Origin: CBDCXF01 sp965223755
GTDB lineage: Bacteria; Acidobacteriota; Thermoanaerobaculia; Multivoradales; JAHEKO01
Assembly (NCBI GenBank): GCA_965223755.1
Contig: CBDCXF010000001.1
Location: 372,001 to 436,000, forward strand
Reading direction: 5' to 3'
DNA: 64,000 nucleotides
The position numbers were made by a program, and so were the translations under genes. Each line of letters starts with the position of its first letter. Position 1 is the stretch's first letter. The notes beneath the pieces are model-generated. The model was given only the letters and a program-made list of their open reading frames with translations. It searched no databases and was not told the DNA's origin. Below are positions 44,792-54,575 of this stretch, piece by piece.

Positions 44792-46636
44792 ATGCCCAGC
44801 GCCGCGCTCAAAGACTCGATCCAGGGACTCCCCGATAGCCCAGGGATTTACATTTTTCGGGATGACGCGGGGCGCGCTCTCTACGTCGGCAAGGCCAAGT
44901 CGTTGCGCAAGCGTGCAGGGTCGTATCTGCGCGAGGATCTGGAGCAGCGTCTGCGGTCGATGGTCGACGAGGCTGAAAGCCTGGAGTTCGTCACCACCGA
45001 CACCGAGGCCGAAGCGCTACTGCTGGAAGCGACTTGGATCAAAACCCGACGCCCGCCGTTCAATGTTCTGCTGCGCGACGACAAGACCTATCCCTACCTC
45101 AAGCTGACCAACGATCCCTACCCGCAGATTGCATTCACGAGAAGGGTCAAGAACGACGGAGCCGAGTATTTCGGTCCCTATCTTCCCGGTGGGTTTGCCC
45201 GCCGTGGCATCAAACTGGCGCAGCGCCTGTTCGGGGTTCGAGTGTGCAGCATTGAGATCGACGGCAAACTGCCCCGTCCGTGCCTCTATTACGACATGAA
45301 GCGCTGTCTGGGGCCTTGTGTCGACGGGTTGACGACTCCCGAAGCCTACGCCGAGGCGGTCCAGCAGACGCGGGATCTGCTGAGCGGCCGCGCCATCGAA
45401 CTGGCTCAAGACCTTAAGGGCAAGATGGTGGAAGCGTCGCGAGAGGAGCGGTTCGAAGACGCGGCGCGTCATCGCGATGCTTTGCGCGAAGTCGAAGGAG
45501 TGGGACGGCGGCAGAAGCTGGCGTCGGCGCGAGGGGAAGACGTGGATGTCTTTGGCGTCCACACCTCGGGTGGAAATGCAGCGGTTGTTGTCTTGGTGAT
45601 GCGGGGCGGCCAGGTTTTGGATCGCCGCGAGATTTTCTTTGAAGGTGGCGTACCTGACTCGGCTGAACGCCTTTTGGACGAATTGATCCCGCAGGTCTAT
45701 TCAGCTACGACCTTTGTGCCCAAGGAACTGCATCTGCCGGTGCCGATCTCAGGAGAACGCGCGGTAGCGGAATGGCTGACGGCGAGGAAGGGCGAGCGGG
45801 TCTACGTGCGCTACCCGCAGCGCGGTCCCAAGGTGCGGCGTGTTCGCCTGGCCGGCCGCAACGCACGGCTCGCTCACCAGCGCCGTTTTCGTCTCAATCC
45901 GCACATTGAAGCAGGGCACAGATTGGCCGAGGCGCTGGAACTCGAGGATCCGCCGCAGCGCATCGAAGGATTCGATATCTCGACCTTTCAAGGCGGCGAG
46001 CCGGTGGCTTCGATGGTGGTATGGGAGGGCGGCCGCATGCAGGGGGCTGAATACCGCACCTTCAACATCCGCAGCTTGGGGCCGGATGCCGACGACTTCG
46101 CCGCCATGCGCGAAGCCATTGAGCGACGCTATCGGCGTCGTCTCGACGAAGTCGGCGAGATGCCGGACCTGATTCTGGTTGACGGTGGCCGCGGCCAGTT
46201 GAACGCCGCGCTTTCGGCTTTGGAGGTGTTGGGGGTGGAAGAAACACCGGTGGTGGGTTTGGCCAAGCGGGAGGAGGAGATCTACCTCCCGCAGTTGCCG
46301 GAACCATTGACCTTGGATCGACGCCATCCCGGCCTGCAGTTGTTGCAGAAGGTCCGTGACGAAGCGCATCGATTCGCCGTACGCCACCATCGTCGTCGCC
46401 GCAATCGCAGGACATTGCGGTCGGCGATCGACGGCGTCAGAGGAGTCGGCCCCAAGCGTAAGCGGGCTCTACTGACCCACTTTGGTTCGGTTGCTGGCAT
46501 CCGGGACGCCTCCTTGGAAGAGGTGCAGGAGATCCTCGGTGCGCGATTAGGCAAGGACGTGCATCGACACATTCAAGCCCTGGCAGTTGAGGAGCCAGTG
46601 ATTGAGGAGCCAGTGATTGAAGAACCCAGTGATTGA
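44792..46636 (+). CDS. uvrC: Excinuclease ABC subunit C
   Basis: 614 residues. Makes both incisions in nucleotide excision repair. The N-terminal GIY-YIG nuclease is SPGIYIFRDDAGRALYVGKA; four conserved Cys-type positions are partly replaced; the UVR domain is near 200-235; the RNase H-like nuclease covers about 370-530 (IEGFDISTFQGGEPVASMVV; LILVDGGRGQLNAA); helix-hairpin-helix pairs lie at 545-600 (GVRGVGPKRKRALLTHFGSV). The final residues EEPVIEEPVIEEPSD come from a 15-bp tandem repeat that runs past the stop codon. Confidence 0.96.
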   Translation: MPSAALKDSIQGLPDSPGIYIFRDDAGRALYVGKAKSLRKRAGSYLREDLEQRLRSMVDEAESLEFVTTDTEAEALLLEATWIKTRRPPFNVLLRDDKTYPYLKLTNDPYPQIAFTRRVKNDGAEYFGPYLPGGFARRGIKLAQRLFGVRVCSIEIDGKLPRPCLYYDMKRCLGPCVDGLTTPEAYAEAVQQTRDLLSGRAIELAQDLKGKMVEASREERFEDAARHRDALREVEGVGRRQKLASARGEDVDVFGVHTSGGNAAVVVLVMRGGQVLDRREIFFEGGVPDSAERLLDELIPQVYSATTFVPKELHLPVPISGERAVAEWLTARKGERVYVRYPQRGPKVRRVRLAGRNARLAHQRRFRLNPHIEAGHRLAEALELEDPPQRIEGFDISTFQGGEPVASMVVWEGGRMQGAEYRTFNIRSLGPDADDFAAMREAIERRYRRRLDEVGEMPDLILVDGGRGQLNAALSALEVLGVEETPVVGLAKREEEIYLPQLPEPLTLDRRHPGLQLLQKVRDEAHRFAVRHHRRRRNRRTLRSAIDGVRGVGPKRKRALLTHFGSVAGIRDASLEEVQEILGARLGKDVHRHIQALAVEEPVIEEPVIEEPSD

Positions 46637-46646
46637 GGAACCCGGC
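46586..46646. repeat. 15/16-bp tandem repeats over the uvrC stop codon
   Basis: Four units: two identical-length 15-bp copies differing at one base (46586-46600, 46601-46615), a 16-bp copy with an extra C (46616-46631) and a partial diverged copy (46632-46646). The extra base shifts the frame so that a TGA in the repeat becomes the uvrC stop. Confidence 0.88.
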
Positions 46647-46686
46647 GCTCCGGTCGACAATGCCTCTGAATGAAAATCTGAAACCG

Positions 46687-47361
46687 CTAGTTGTGTATTC
46701 TCAGCACGTTGTTCAGGTGAGTGATCCTACTGATTGGCGGCAATCCATCAAGGCTCATGTGCTGACGGTGGAAATTGTAGAAGTGGAGGTATAGCTTGAG
46801 TCGCACGCTACGCTGTCGGGAGTCTTGGTGGACCCATCGGTAGGCCCATTCCCGCATCAGGGTCTGGATAAAGCGCTCGGCCTTGCCATTGGTGCGGGGT
46901 CGGTATGGGCGTGTTCTGATGATGCCCAGGCCGAGATCTTTGCAGGTAGCGACAAAGCGCTTGGCAATGTAGCAAGGGCCGTTGTCGGTCATCACCGCCC
47001 GGACCTGGATCCCTTTGCTAGCAAACCAGGCCACAGCACGACGTAAGAACGCGATGGCTGAGCCCTGCCGTTCATCCGGTAACACTTCGACATAGGCCAG
47101 GCGTGAGCGGTCATCCACACAGACGTGAACAAACTCCCATCCGGCCCCAGGAGTGCAGTCGCGCCGGTTGCCAGTGACCCGGTGGCCGACCTTGCGGATC
47201 GCCGCCAGCTTCTTGATATCCAGATGGATTAGCTCGCCCGGAAACTGCTTCTCATAGCGGCGCACCGGCTCAGGAGCCTCAAGCGAAGCCAACCGGCCCA
47301 GCCCTGCACGCTTAAGGATCCTCCCTACCGTCGACCGCGGAGCTGCCAGCCTCTGCGCCAA
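46687..47361 (-). pseudogene. IS481-type transposase, 5' truncated
   Basis: 224 residues from an arbitrary TTG, against roughly 300 or more in full IS481 transposases. The DDE catalytic core is complete: Asp48 in LIHLDIKKL, Asp126 in AVMTDNGPCY, Glu162 in RTNGKAERFIQT; the C-terminal YNFHRQHMSLDGLPP is typical. The first N-terminal helix-turn-helix is missing; only AQRLAAPRSTVGRILKRAGL remains. Just upstream, in another frame, DEIAAIVLAL resembles the missing part, suggesting a frameshift near 47380. Terminal inverted repeats were not identified. The copy is most likely inactive. Confidence 0.8.
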
Positions 47362-47544
47362 GGCTTTTCGGCGCCTCGATCGGGTCCGCGAAGAGTGCCA
47401 GAACGATGGCCGCGATTTCGTCTACATGGGCGTGGGCGTCATTGCTTGGCGCCACCGCGTGCGGCGCTTCCTCGAATCCGGGACGGGCCGGTTTCCATTC
47501 TTGATCGTGAGCTTGCCTCGTCACGGTGAAATAGAATAGGCGGC

Positions 47545-47935
<391 letters not shown>

Positions 47936-47956
47936 TCTCGCGGGTTCGGAGAAACT

Positions 47957-47992
47957 AGAATCGCCGGAGCTACCAGATTCGCCGGAGTGATG
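47957..47992. repeat. 18-bp direct repeat after rnpB
   Basis: AGAATCGCCGGAGCTACC is followed directly by AGATTCGCCGGAGTGATG; the first 14 bases differ at one position. It lies between rnpB and the LD-carboxypeptidase gene and includes possible early start codons of that gene. Confidence 0.6.
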
Positions 47993-48046
47993 AAAATAGA
48001 GAGCAAGTTGGGTGCCGACGAGGTTCGGCCCGGTCGGTTCAAAGCG

Positions 48047-48916
48047 ATGAGTTCAAGAGTCCCAGTACGGCTTCAGCAGGGGGCGCGTGTGGGTGTTGCA
48101 GCGCTGTCTGGAGTCGTCGACCAGGACCGCTTATCGAGCGGCTTGGAAGAACTGCGAACACTGGGATTTGAGCCGATCACCGCCGCCAATCTGAAGGAAG
48201 CCAACGGAACATTCGCCGGCTCCGACGCCGCGCGGCTCGATGCATTCCACGAGCTCCTCGCCGACGACAAGATTGACGCGCTATGGTTTGCTCGCGGCGG
48301 CTACGGCGCCACGCGGGTCTTACCGATGCTCGATTGGGATCTGATTGGCGAGCGGCCGCGCTGGTTTATCGGATATTCGGACCTGACACCGCTATTGCTT
48401 GAGGTCGAGCGCCGTTTCGGCTGGCTGACATTGCACGGTCCGATGGTCGCCGCAGATCTGGCCGACGGCTTGGACGAAGTCGAGCGAGCGCGGTTGTTGG
48501 AGGTTTTGCAGTATGGCCAGGCTGCGACCATGAATGGCAGGGTTTTTGCGGGAAATTTGCCGGTAGAAGGTGTGTTGCGGGGAGGGTGCCTTTCGCTTCT
48601 GGTCGCCGCCGTAGGAACCGCCTACGCCCCCGACGCCACCGAAATTCTTTTCTTGGAAGATGTCAACGAACCCCTCTACAGGTTGGACCGCATGTGGACG
48701 CAACTAGAACAATCTGGAGCCCTCGATCGCGTTCGAGGGGTCGTGGTCGGATGCGATCCCGATGATGACTCACTCTGGCAAGAGCTGCTGAAAGACAAAG
48801 GAATTCCTTATGTCGTCGGTCTGCAGGCCGGGCATTCGCGGCCGAATCTCGCCATACCAATCGGAGCCTCAGCGACGCTGCACGCTCATGGTGTGGACTT
48901 TGGAGTTCTGAGATGA
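48047..48916 (+). CDS. LD-carboxypeptidase (peptidase family S66)
   Basis: 289 residues from the ATG at 48047, where family sequences begin; the frame also allows starts at 47987/47990. Cleaves the L-Lys/Dap-D-Ala bond of tetrapeptides in murein recycling, or a related peptide such as microcin C. Seen are the entry RLQQGARVGVAALSG, FARGGYGATRVLPMLDW, nucleophile Ser111 in FIGYSDLTPLL, the Glu in FLEDVNEPLYRLDRM and the His in AGHSRPNLAIPIG, completing the Ser-Glu-His triad. Cytoplasmic. Coupled to the FHA gene by ATGA. Confidence 0.9.
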   Translation: MSSRVPVRLQQGARVGVAALSGVVDQDRLSSGLEELRTLGFEPITAANLKEANGTFAGSDAARLDAFHELLADDKIDALWFARGGYGATRVLPMLDWDLIGERPRWFIGYSDLTPLLLEVERRFGWLTLHGPMVAADLADGLDEVERARLLEVLQYGQAATMNGRVFAGNLPVEGVLRGGCLSLLVAAVGTAYAPDATEILFLEDVNEPLYRLDRMWTQLEQSGALDRVRGVVVGCDPDDDSLWQELLKDKGIPYVVGLQAGHSRPNLAIPIGASATLHAHGVDFGVLR

Positions 48917-49254
48917 ACGCTCGATCAGCGGCGGCAGTCGTATTGAGGCACTGCGAGACGGAGTTTGATTTCGACCTGCCGCCGGAAGGACAGATGGAGA
49001 TCGGCCGCTCGGATCCGATGTCGGGTTATCAGCCCGAGATTGACCTCACCGGTCTCGATCCGGAGCAGGGAATCAGTCGCCGTCACGCGGTCATCGAGAA
49101 GGTCGAAGACGGCTGGTGCCTTTACGAAGAGAAGGGCACTCTCAACGGCACTTTTCTCAACGAACGGCAACTCCGTCGGGGGCACCGCTACCTGGTTACG
49201 GTTGGAGACCGCATTCGTTTTTCCGCGATCGAATTTGAGTTGGTCGCCAAGTAG
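48913..49254 (+). CDS. Small FHA domain protein
   Basis: 113 residues, essentially one forkhead-associated domain. Phosphothreonine-binding marks: GRSDP (with the conserved Gly-Arg), the GISRRHAVIE loop and GTLNGTFLN. Such domains read Ser/Thr kinase signals, and a kinase gene is present at 908-3397, but no direct link is visible. Overlaps the upstream gene by ATGA and touches recG without a gap, so the three are one transcript. Confidence 0.9.
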   Translation: MNARSAAAVVLRHCETEFDFDLPPEGQMEIGRSDPMSGYQPEIDLTGLDPEQGISRRHAVIEKVEDGWCLYEEKGTLNGTFLNERQLRRGHRYLVTVGDRIRFSAIEFELVAK

Positions 49255-51318
49255 ATGACCCAGGCGCCGGGTGACTCGGGGCCTAACATCTTGGAGCCCA
49301 GTGACTTGGAGCCCAGTGACTTGGAGTCCAGCGTTCTGGCTCGGTCGCTGGCCGAGTTCAAAGGCTTCGGTCCGGTCACTTGCGGTCGGCTGGCCGAGCG
49401 CGGCATCGATACGGCTGGCGATCTACTAGCTCACCGCCCGTTCCGCTACGAAGATCGACGCACTCTGGCCACCGTCGCCGCGATTTGCGAACCCGGCACC
49501 TACACGACTGTGGCGACTCTCAGTTCGGTGGCCTCGGGATGGGCAGGAAGGCGCAATTCACCCTCAAGCGCGGTGATCGACGACGCCACCGGGACCATAC
49601 CGGCCTTGTGGTTCAACCGTCCCTACCTGAAGAAACAAATCCGTGCCGAGCAGACCTACGTCGTCCACGGTGTTGTGCGCGAACACGGTGGACGCCTGCA
49701 GTTCTACAACGCATCCTTGGAGCCCATCGCTGAGGGAGAAGATCCGCGACAGGTGGTGCCGGTTTACGGCGCGCTGGGAGAACTGGGGCCGTCGCGGGTG
49801 CGCAGCTTAGTCCGCAAGCTGATCGAACAGGTCGAGCTCAGCGCAATCGAGGAACCGCTGCCAAAAACATTGTTGGAGCGCTATGGATTGGTTCCGATTG
49901 GGGTTGCGCTCGAACATCTGCACAGGCCTGGCATCCAGTCCGATTTATCAATCCTGAGCGCGGCCGAATCTCCTTATCGCCGTCGGCTGGCATTCGGCGA
50001 GTTGTTGCGGCTGCAACTAAGCCTGCAGGGCAAGAGAGAAACGCGGCGAGCGGTTCGCAAGCCACGCGTCTACGAGGGTCTGCATCGCGGAGAGCGTCTG
50101 TTGCGACAAGCCCTGCCGTTCGAGCCGACCGGTGCGCAACGCCGTGTGTTGGAGGAGATTAGGCAGGACCTCGCGGCAAGTGAGCCGATGGCGCGTCTGG
50201 TGCAGGGGGACGTGGGTTGCGGAAAGACGGCGATTGCTCTCGGAGCGATCCTCGGGGTGGTTGCCAGCGGCTACCAAGCTGCCTTGATGGTGCCCACCGA
50301 ACTGCTGGCCGAACAGCATTTCAGCTCCCTTTCGGCTTGGTTGCCGGGCGAGGTCAAGATCGGCCTGTTGAAGGGAGATCAGGAGAGCGCCAGTGTGCGA
50401 CAAGAGATAGCGCGCGGTGAAATCGACATCACGGTTGGAACTCACGCCCTGTTTCAGGACGCCACAGAGTTTGCGCGACTCGGGCTGGTCATCGTTGACG
50501 AGCAGCATCGTTTTGGGGTGCGGCAGCGGCGCCGGCTATTGGCGAAAGGCGACGACGCAGATCTCTTGGTGATGACCGCAACGCCGATTCCACGCTCGCT
50601 GACGCTGGCGGTCTATGGTGACCTTGAGCTGTCGGTCGTCGACGAGTTGCCGCCAGGGCGCAGTCCGGTGGTGACCGAAATCTCCGCCGCTTCTGATGTT
50701 GAGAGGGTGGTAGAAGCGGTGCACCAAGAGATCGCGAGCGGCGGTCGGGTGTTTTTTGTCTTTCCCGCGATTCAGGCCGATGAAAACCGTCAAGCTCCGT
50801 CACTCGAGGATGAGGCGCTGAACTGGTTGGAGCGGCTGCAGCCGCTGCGCTGCGCTTTTCTCAGCGGCCGGACGCCGACCGAGGAGCGGGAAGAACTCGT
50901 ACGGCGGTTCGTTGATGGCGAAGTTCAGGTTCTGTTCAGCACCACGGTCATTGAGGTGGGTGTCGATGTTCCGCAAGCCGGTCTGCTGGTGATCGATGGC
51001 GCCGAGTGGTTCGGTTTGGCCCAGCTGCACCAACTGCGTGGCCGAGTCGGGCGGAGTGACCGTCCGGCGCGCTGCCTGGCGCTGGTTCACACGCCAACCT
51101 CTGAAGCCGAGGAAAGGTTGGAGGTCTTTGCCTCGACCAACGATGGCTTTGCCATCGCCGATGCCGACCTGCGCTTGCGCGGCCCCGGCGAGTTATTGGG
51201 TCTCAAGCAAGCGGGAATCCCCAATTTGCAGGCCGCGTCGTTGGTGAGCGATCTGGACTTGCTGGAAGCAGCGCGCGAGGAGGCGAGTCGAATGACAGGA
51301 GTGCGCTCCGTCAATTGA
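49255..51318 (+). CDS. recG: ATP-dependent DNA helicase RecG
   Basis: 687 residues. Remodels stalled replication forks and Holliday junctions. The wedge/OB domain is at about 65-160; helicase domain 1 has Walker A GDVGCGKTAI near 320-329 and the DEQH box VIVDEQHRFGVRQ; domain 2 includes STTVIEVGVDVPQA and LHQLRGRVGRSDRPA; the C-terminal wing-like LRGPGELLGLKQAGIP is diagnostic. The first 30 residues include a pentapeptide repeat (LEPSD twice) coded by 15-bp tandem repeats. The ATG follows directly on the FHA stop. Confidence 0.96.
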   Translation: MTQAPGDSGPNILEPSDLEPSDLESSVLARSLAEFKGFGPVTCGRLAERGIDTAGDLLAHRPFRYEDRRTLATVAAICEPGTYTTVATLSSVASGWAGRRNSPSSAVIDDATGTIPALWFNRPYLKKQIRAEQTYVVHGVVREHGGRLQFYNASLEPIAEGEDPRQVVPVYGALGELGPSRVRSLVRKLIEQVELSAIEEPLPKTLLERYGLVPIGVALEHLHRPGIQSDLSILSAAESPYRRRLAFGELLRLQLSLQGKRETRRAVRKPRVYEGLHRGERLLRQALPFEPTGAQRRVLEEIRQDLAASEPMARLVQGDVGCGKTAIALGAILGVVASGYQAALMVPTELLAEQHFSSLSAWLPGEVKIGLLKGDQESASVRQEIARGEIDITVGTHALFQDATEFARLGLVIVDEQHRFGVRQRRRLLAKGDDADLLVMTATPIPRSLTLAVYGDLELSVVDELPPGRSPVVTEISAASDVERVVEAVHQEIASGGRVFFVFPAIQADENRQAPSLEDEALNWLERLQPLRCAFLSGRTPTEEREELVRRFVDGEVQVLFSTTVIEVGVDVPQAGLLVIDGAEWFGLAQLHQLRGRVGRSDRPARCLALVHTPTSEAEERLEVFASTNDGFAIADADLRLRGPGELLGLKQAGIPNLQAASLVSDLDLLEAAREEASRMTGVRSVN
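49291..49335. repeat. 15-bp tandem repeats in recG 5' end
   Basis: TTGGAGCCCAGTGAC twice exactly (49291-49305, 49306-49320) and a diverged third copy TTGGAGTCCAGCGTT (49321-49335). Encodes LEPSD-LEPSD-LESSV. Confidence 0.9.
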
Positions 51319-51327
51319 AGCTCCACA

Positions 51328-53100
51328 TTGTTGTCCTATATTGAGGCCGTGATTGTGCGGTTCGGTTGGGCGATTGCATTGTGGACGCTGGCGGCGCAAG
51401 TCGGCGCGCAAGATCTCGCCTTGCAGCTCGATCCGTTGGTGGGCGGGCTGACACGGCCCGTAGTGATCGCTCAGCCGGATGACGACAGTGGAAGATTGTT
51501 CATCGTGCAGCAAACGGGCGAGGTTCTGATTTTCGAGAATGGATCGCTCAATCCGTCGCCCTTTCTGGATCTCTCGGCAGTGGTAAGTTGTTGCGGGGAG
51601 CGCGGCTTATTGGGTCTAGCGTTCCATCCCAACTACCGTGACAACGGTTGGTTCTACGTCAACTACACCGACCTCAACGGTGACTCGGTGGTTGCGCGCT
51701 TCGCCGCCGTACCGGCCATCGCCGATGTCGCCGATCTGATGTCGCAGCAGATGGTTCTGACTCAGGCACAACCGGCGGTGAACCACAACGGCGGCGCGCT
51801 CGCCTTCGGCCCCGACGGGTATCTCTATATCGCCTTCGGAGACGGCTGGGGTGGCGGAGATCAGCAAGACAACGCGCAGAACCTGGAAACCTGGCTGGGC
51901 AAGATTCTACGCGCCGATGTCGACGGCGATGACTTCCCCGGCGACCCCAATCGCAACTACGCTGTCCCTCCGTCGAACCCTCTGGTTGCAGCCGCTGGGC
52001 TGGATGAGATCTGGGCTTGGGGCTTGCGCAATCCCTGGCGGTTTTCGTTCGATCGCATTTTGGGTGATTTGTGGCTCGGGGATGTTGGGCAGCAAACCTG
52101 GGAGGAGATCAACTACCAGCCGGCGAGCAGCACTGGGGGTGAAAACTACGGTTGGGATGTGCTTGAGGGGACGAGTTGCTTCGAGGACGATCCGGGTGGC
52201 GATGGCAGTTGTGCCGACTTCCTGGCGGGGGCCTCGGTCCTTCCAGTTTTGTCGTATGAGCAGGACCCTCCCGGTTGCTACGCGGTGACCGGGGGTTATC
52301 GGTATCGAGGTTTCCAGGTACCTCGACTGTTCGGAACATACCTCTATGCGGATGCCTGCTCCGGCATCATTTGGGGAGCGCTGCCGAACTGCTCAGGGGG
52401 TTGGCAGAGCTACCAACTGCTCGATGCCCCGTTTCGGGTCGTGGCCTTTGGCGAGGATGTGGACGGCGAACTCTACGTCACCGAATACTCCGGAACCGCT
52501 GGAATGAGCGCCGTTCACCGCGCCTCCGTCGACCCCACGTCGGGCGGACCGCACCTCGCGGCGACCCCAGCGGTTGCGGATTTCGGCAGCTCAACCGTGG
52601 GCTCGAATCACAGCATAGGCCTTACCTTGGAGAACGATGGCGGCGGCGATCCGGGCCTGGTCGTCGAGGGGGCGTTGTTCGTAGGGAGTGCGGAATTCGC
52701 GGTCGACTGGAACGCCGGAGCGGCTCCGTGTGGGCCCGGACCGATTTGCTTGGCTCCAGGGGAGAGTTGCACTCTCGAAGTCTTGTGGGCACCGCAACGA
52801 GAAGGCGGCTACAACGATACTTTGGTCTTCGCTGCGAACAGCGACCTCGCGATGGTCGATGTGACGGGCACGGTTCCATGCACCGGGTCGGACCAACTCG
52901 TTCTTGCCGATTTCGACGTCGCTACCGACGAAACTCACACTGCGTGCAAGTCGATTGCGGTCGGCCCCAATGTGGCGGTCGAGGGGACCGGCCGTCTGGA
53001 GTTGCGGGCTGGAGAGAGCGTGACACTGCAGTCTTCAACTCGAGTGGAGAGTGGCGGCGAGTTGGCCATCATCCTGGATCCGGTTCTGGCGGTGGACTAG
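51328..53100 (+). CDS. PQQ-type sugar dehydrogenase (GSDH family), exported
   Basis: 590 residues. A signal peptide (FGWAIALWTLAAQVGA) points to the periplasm or outside; a GTG at 51349 is a likely alternative start. Residues about 30-400 form the six-bladed propeller of soluble glucose/sorbosone dehydrogenases: GGLTRPVVIAQPDDDSGRLF, ERGLLGLAFHPNYRDNGWFY, VNHNGGALAFGPDGYLYIAF and EIWAWGLRNPWRFSFD. A beta-sandwich with an ASPM/HYDIN-like pattern (VADFGSSTVGSN; CTLEVLWAPQ) follows, then a final short repeat VESGGELAII seen in surface-attached proteins. Its TAG stop is formed by the left end of the MITE-like element. Confidence 0.87.
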   Translation: MLSYIEAVIVRFGWAIALWTLAAQVGAQDLALQLDPLVGGLTRPVVIAQPDDDSGRLFIVQQTGEVLIFENGSLNPSPFLDLSAVVSCCGERGLLGLAFHPNYRDNGWFYVNYTDLNGDSVVARFAAVPAIADVADLMSQQMVLTQAQPAVNHNGGALAFGPDGYLYIAFGDGWGGGDQQDNAQNLETWLGKILRADVDGDDFPGDPNRNYAVPPSNPLVAAAGLDEIWAWGLRNPWRFSFDRILGDLWLGDVGQQTWEEINYQPASSTGGENYGWDVLEGTSCFEDDPGGDGSCADFLAGASVLPVLSYEQDPPGCYAVTGGYRYRGFQVPRLFGTYLYADACSGIIWGALPNCSGGWQSYQLLDAPFRVVAFGEDVDGELYVTEYSGTAGMSAVHRASVDPTSGGPHLAATPAVADFGSSTVGSNHSIGLTLENDGGGDPGLVVEGALFVGSAEFAVDWNAGAAPCGPGPICLAPGESCTLEVLWAPQREGGYNDTLVFAANSDLAMVDVTGTVPCTGSDQLVLADFDVATDETHTACKSIAVGPNVAVEGTGRLELRAGESVTLQSSTRVESGGELAIILDPVLAVD

Positions 53101-53363
53101 GGCCTGTTCGCACTACTTGTGCAGGTGCTGTTCCTGCCGAAAAGAGTGCCAGCCAAGGCGCGAGGAGCGAGTTTGGTGGTTCCAAATGAGCGACGAGTTA
53201 CACAGGATGGTGCTTTTTTCGGCGGAACCCGGTGGGCCAGAGCGGTTTTTCCGTGCTGTTGCGTTGTCCGGCGCTACTGTAGCGAGGCTACACCATGCGC
53301 CGAACGCCTTGCCGGACTAAAAAACTGCCGCTGGCAGCACCAGGTAGTGTGAGCAGGCCCTAG
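53097..53363. mobile_element. MITE-like element, 267 bp, with terminal inverted repeats
   Basis: The left end CTAGGGCCTGTTCGCACTAC and the reverse complement of the right end CTAGGGCCTGCTCACACTAC match at 18 of 20 bases, and similarity goes on (GGTGCTG in both). The inside has no credible gene but holds further hairpin-like parts (for example CCGGCG/CGCCGG-type and GGCTACA motifs). It lies between two genes on the same strand. The shared CTAG at both outer edges may be part of the repeat or a target duplication. Confidence 0.7.
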
Positions 53364-53414
53364 TTACAGTACGATCCGGTCCAGCGTCGGGGACGACGCT
53401 CGAAGTTCCGAACC

Positions 53415-54575
53415 ATGCGCGTTCTCTTGGTTGCCAATACTTTGCCTCCCACCGATCTTTCTGGAGTCGGTGAACAGGTTGTACAACTCGCGGATGGCCT
53501 GCGCGAACGCGGCGTCGAAGTGCAGGTGTTGGGGCGTGAAAAGGGAGGTTGGAGGTCGCGTAAGGGGCTCTATCCAATCGCTGCACTGAGGTCGGTGCGG
53601 CACGCTGTACGCGAGTTCCGTCCGCATGTTGTCCAGACGCACGAATCCGACGGCGGGCTGATCGCCTGGTGGTTGGCTGCCATCCGCGACACTCTGCAGC
53701 CGCGCCCCATACTGGTGGCGCTGCTGCAGGTGAGCTATCTGAGGGAAATGAGCGCGGTGCGCCGTTTGCACGTGCCGCCGCTGGCGCAGGTCGTTCCCTC
53801 GGCTTCGGAGCGTCTGTTTCAGTGGGCCCGAGCTCCTCTCCACATCGCCCTCGGCTGGCTCACCGCCCATTCGGTCGATCTGGTGCTGGCGCCCAGCCGG
53901 CGCACCCTGCGCGAGTTGAGCGCCGACTATGGAGTCGCTGATGGGGAAGTTCTCCCCAACGCCATGAGCGAGCGCAAGGCCTCTCCGGAACCCATAGATC
54001 TGCCGGCTGAGGAGAACGGACTGCTCATCATCGGCCGCATGCGCGTGCGCAAGGGCATCGAGGTGGCCTTGGCGGCGCTGGCCAGTCTGCCGGCCGAGCG
54101 TCGCCCCAAACTGTGGTTGGCTGGAGACGGCGAACACCGTGATGGGTTGGAGTCCGCTGTGAGTCGCCTCGGCTTGGAAGAGTCGGTGCGCTTTCTGGGA
54201 CGCTGTTCCGCAGGACAAGTGATGACCTTGCTCAAACGGGCGCGAGCGCTGGTCGTGCCTTCCACCTACGAAGGCATGCCTTTGGTCATTCTCGAGGCCA
54301 TGAGTCAAGGCACCCCGGTAGTTGCGACCACTGTGAGCGGAATTCCCGAAGTGGTGGTTGACGGCGAAACCGGTTGGCTGGTGCCTTCGGAGGCTCCCGA
54401 GGATTTGGCCGCCGCATTGATGGAGACCGAGGATGCCCAGGAATGCGAGCGTCGGGGGCGCGCCGGCTACGTTCGTTGGCTGCGGTATTTTCGTCCCCAA
54501 GAAGCCGCTGCAGTATGGATGAACACTATCGGCAAAATAGAGGGAGAAGAGTCGTTGGGAGAAATTGACCGATGA
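53415..54575 (+). CDS. GT4-family glycosyltransferase
   Basis: 386 residues with the GT-B double Rossmann fold: N-terminal VLLVANTLPPTDLSGVGEQV (acceptor side) and C-terminal donor side with LLIIGRMRVRKGIEVAL, LWLAGDGEHRDGLES, VRFLGRCSAGQVM and the E-x7-E motif VPSTYEGMPLVILEAMSQG. Transfers a sugar from a nucleotide sugar with retention, likely for a surface polysaccharide or lipid. Starts 52 bp after the MITE-like element, which may influence its transcription. Overlaps the next gene (ATGATGA). Confidence 0.92.
   Translation: MRVLLVANTLPPTDLSGVGEQVVQLADGLRERGVEVQVLGREKGGWRSRKGLYPIAALRSVRHAVREFRPHVVQTHESDGGLIAWWLAAIRDTLQPRPILVALLQVSYLREMSAVRRLHVPPLAQVVPSASERLFQWARAPLHIALGWLTAHSVDLVLAPSRRTLRELSADYGVADGEVLPNAMSERKASPEPIDLPAEENGLLIIGRMRVRKGIEVALAALASLPAERRPKLWLAGDGEHRDGLESAVSRLGLEESVRFLGRCSAGQVMTLLKRARALVVPSTYEGMPLVILEAMSQGTPVVATTVSGIPEVVVDGETGWLVPSEAPEDLAAALMETEDAQECERRGRAGYVRWLRYFRPQEAAAVWMNTIGKIEGEESLGEIDR

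Noticed and set aside
52275..53189. 304-aa plus-strand reading frame
   Set aside because: An Arg/Gly-rich out-of-frame shadow of the sugar dehydrogenase gene that runs into the MITE-like element.
53119..53352. Small reading frame inside the element at 53.1-53.4 kb
   Set aside because: Lies entirely between the inverted repeats, no ribosome site, no recognisable protein features.
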